49,839 bases of DNA from Candidatus Symbiopectobacterium sp. 'North America'. GTDB taxonomy: Bacteria > Pseudomonadota > Gammaproteobacteria > Enterobacterales > Enterobacteriaceae. Positions 49,514-49,839 of the stretch are shown piece after piece. The translations under genes and the position numbers were made by a program. The DNA lies in the NCBI RefSeq assembly GCF_015762685.1, contig NZ_PEHF01000096.1, positions 1 through 49,839 of the forward strand, read 5' to 3'. The stretch's first letter is position 1. Each line of letters opens with the position of its first letter. The notes beneath the pieces are model-generated. The model made no database searches. It saw only the letters and a program-made list of their open reading frames with translations, and was not told where the DNA came from.

Positions 49514-49839
49514 ATGATAAATATTAAACGCCTTGTCTACTATCATGAGCTGATTCGCATTAGCAGTTTTACTAAAGCAGCGAAAATGCTGAATATTTCC
49601 CAGGCGTTTCTTTCGCAGGAGATAGCGCGCCTGTAGCAGGAAACAGAAAAGAAACTGATAAATCGCACGACGTGCCAATTCTCTCTGACCCCTTTTGGTA
49701 AGGCATTTGCCAAAAAAATACGGGGTATAATTAGAGAATATTACGATATTGAGCAATTTATTCGTGGTTATGAAGGGGTCTTCCCCTATCATGGTGGCAC
49801 ACACCCTCAATCAAGTATAATTATCTATACTTGTACCTT
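49514..49839 (+). pseudogene. LysR-type regulator, nonsense codon, cut by window edge
   Basis: The N-terminal winged helix is clear: INIKRLVYYHELIRISSFTK, then KMLNISQAFLSQEIARL. A TAG at 49634-49636 (codon 41) stands where LysR proteins have the recognition-helix end, most simply CAG to TAG. The frame then continues (RTTCQFSLTPFGKAFAKK) to the window edge. The DNA is much more AT-rich than the rest, suggesting foreign origin. It probably regulated the divergent esterase or another outside gene. The ATG has only a weak purine stretch before it. Confidence 0.82.

Overview
The window comes from an enterobacterial chromosome (gamma-Proteobacteria). The gene order tkt-talA ... maeB ... hemF-ypeA ... 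yfeY-yfeX-cysM ... crr-ptsI-ptsH-cysK-cysZ-zipA follows the E. coli backbone. The accessory genes (a D-apionate-type catabolic locus, a ferredoxin-iron piracy remnant, a fumarate-reductase-like NrfCD locus) and a short palindromic repeat point towards Pectobacteriaceae. About half of the recognisable genes carry a frameshift, nonsense codon or deletion. Housekeeping genes (hemF, ptsH, ptsI, crr, zipA, ubiK, ribB, fumA) are intact. No insertion sequence, prophage, tRNA, rRNA or CRISPR array was seen. This is the picture of a recently host-restricted bacterium in early decay, for example a Symbiopectobacterium-like insect symbiont. That name is inference; draft-sequence indel errors may explain part of it.

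Layout. 1-8722: a sugar-acid locus sits between talA and maeB, which are divergent neighbours in E. coli. On the minus strand lie an RpiB-type isomerase, talA and tkt. On the plus strand lie an MFS transporter (broken), an L-erythrulose-kinase-like DhaKL protein (broken), a triose-phosphate-isomerase homologue, a 3-oxo-isoapionate-decarboxylase-like protein (broken), a D-apionate-oxidoisomerase-like dehydrogenase and a SorC regulator. Together they would turn D-apionate into erythrose 4-phosphate, which transaldolase and transketolase consume. 9129-13612: maeB (broken), yaiI, hemF, ypeA. 13676-18150: an iron-uptake remnant, with Fur box, FecI-like sigma factor, FecR fused to FusC/PqqL, and a FusD/YddA ABC exporter, all broken. 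18254-21371: an ABM-domain protein, yfeY (nonsense), yfeX, cysM. 21374-26429: macAB and a two-component system, all broken. 26469-27197: a protein of six exact 38-residue repeats of unknown function.

27280-33810: crr, ptsI and ptsH are intact. A deletion joins the middle of cysZ to the middle of cysK, so CysM is the only cysteine synthase left here. zipA is followed by yjeH instead of ligA, a synteny break. 33864-38318: ubiK, an FMN riboswitch with ribB, a tehB copy without its stop codon, an inverted/tandem repeat island, and fumA. 38720-42868: a LysR-PACE efflux pair (both nonsense), alkA (frameshift), and ada-alkB (intact).

42916-47579: a periplasmic flavin respiration locus read on the minus strand. 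It holds NrfC (one Fe-S cysteine replaced), NrfD fused in frame to an MFS protein by deletion, a secreted FMN-binding protein, and a fumarate-reductase-like flavoprotein (broken). 48132-49839: a secreted esterase whose catalytic serine codon is a stop, and an AT-rich LysR gene with a nonsense codon that runs off the window.
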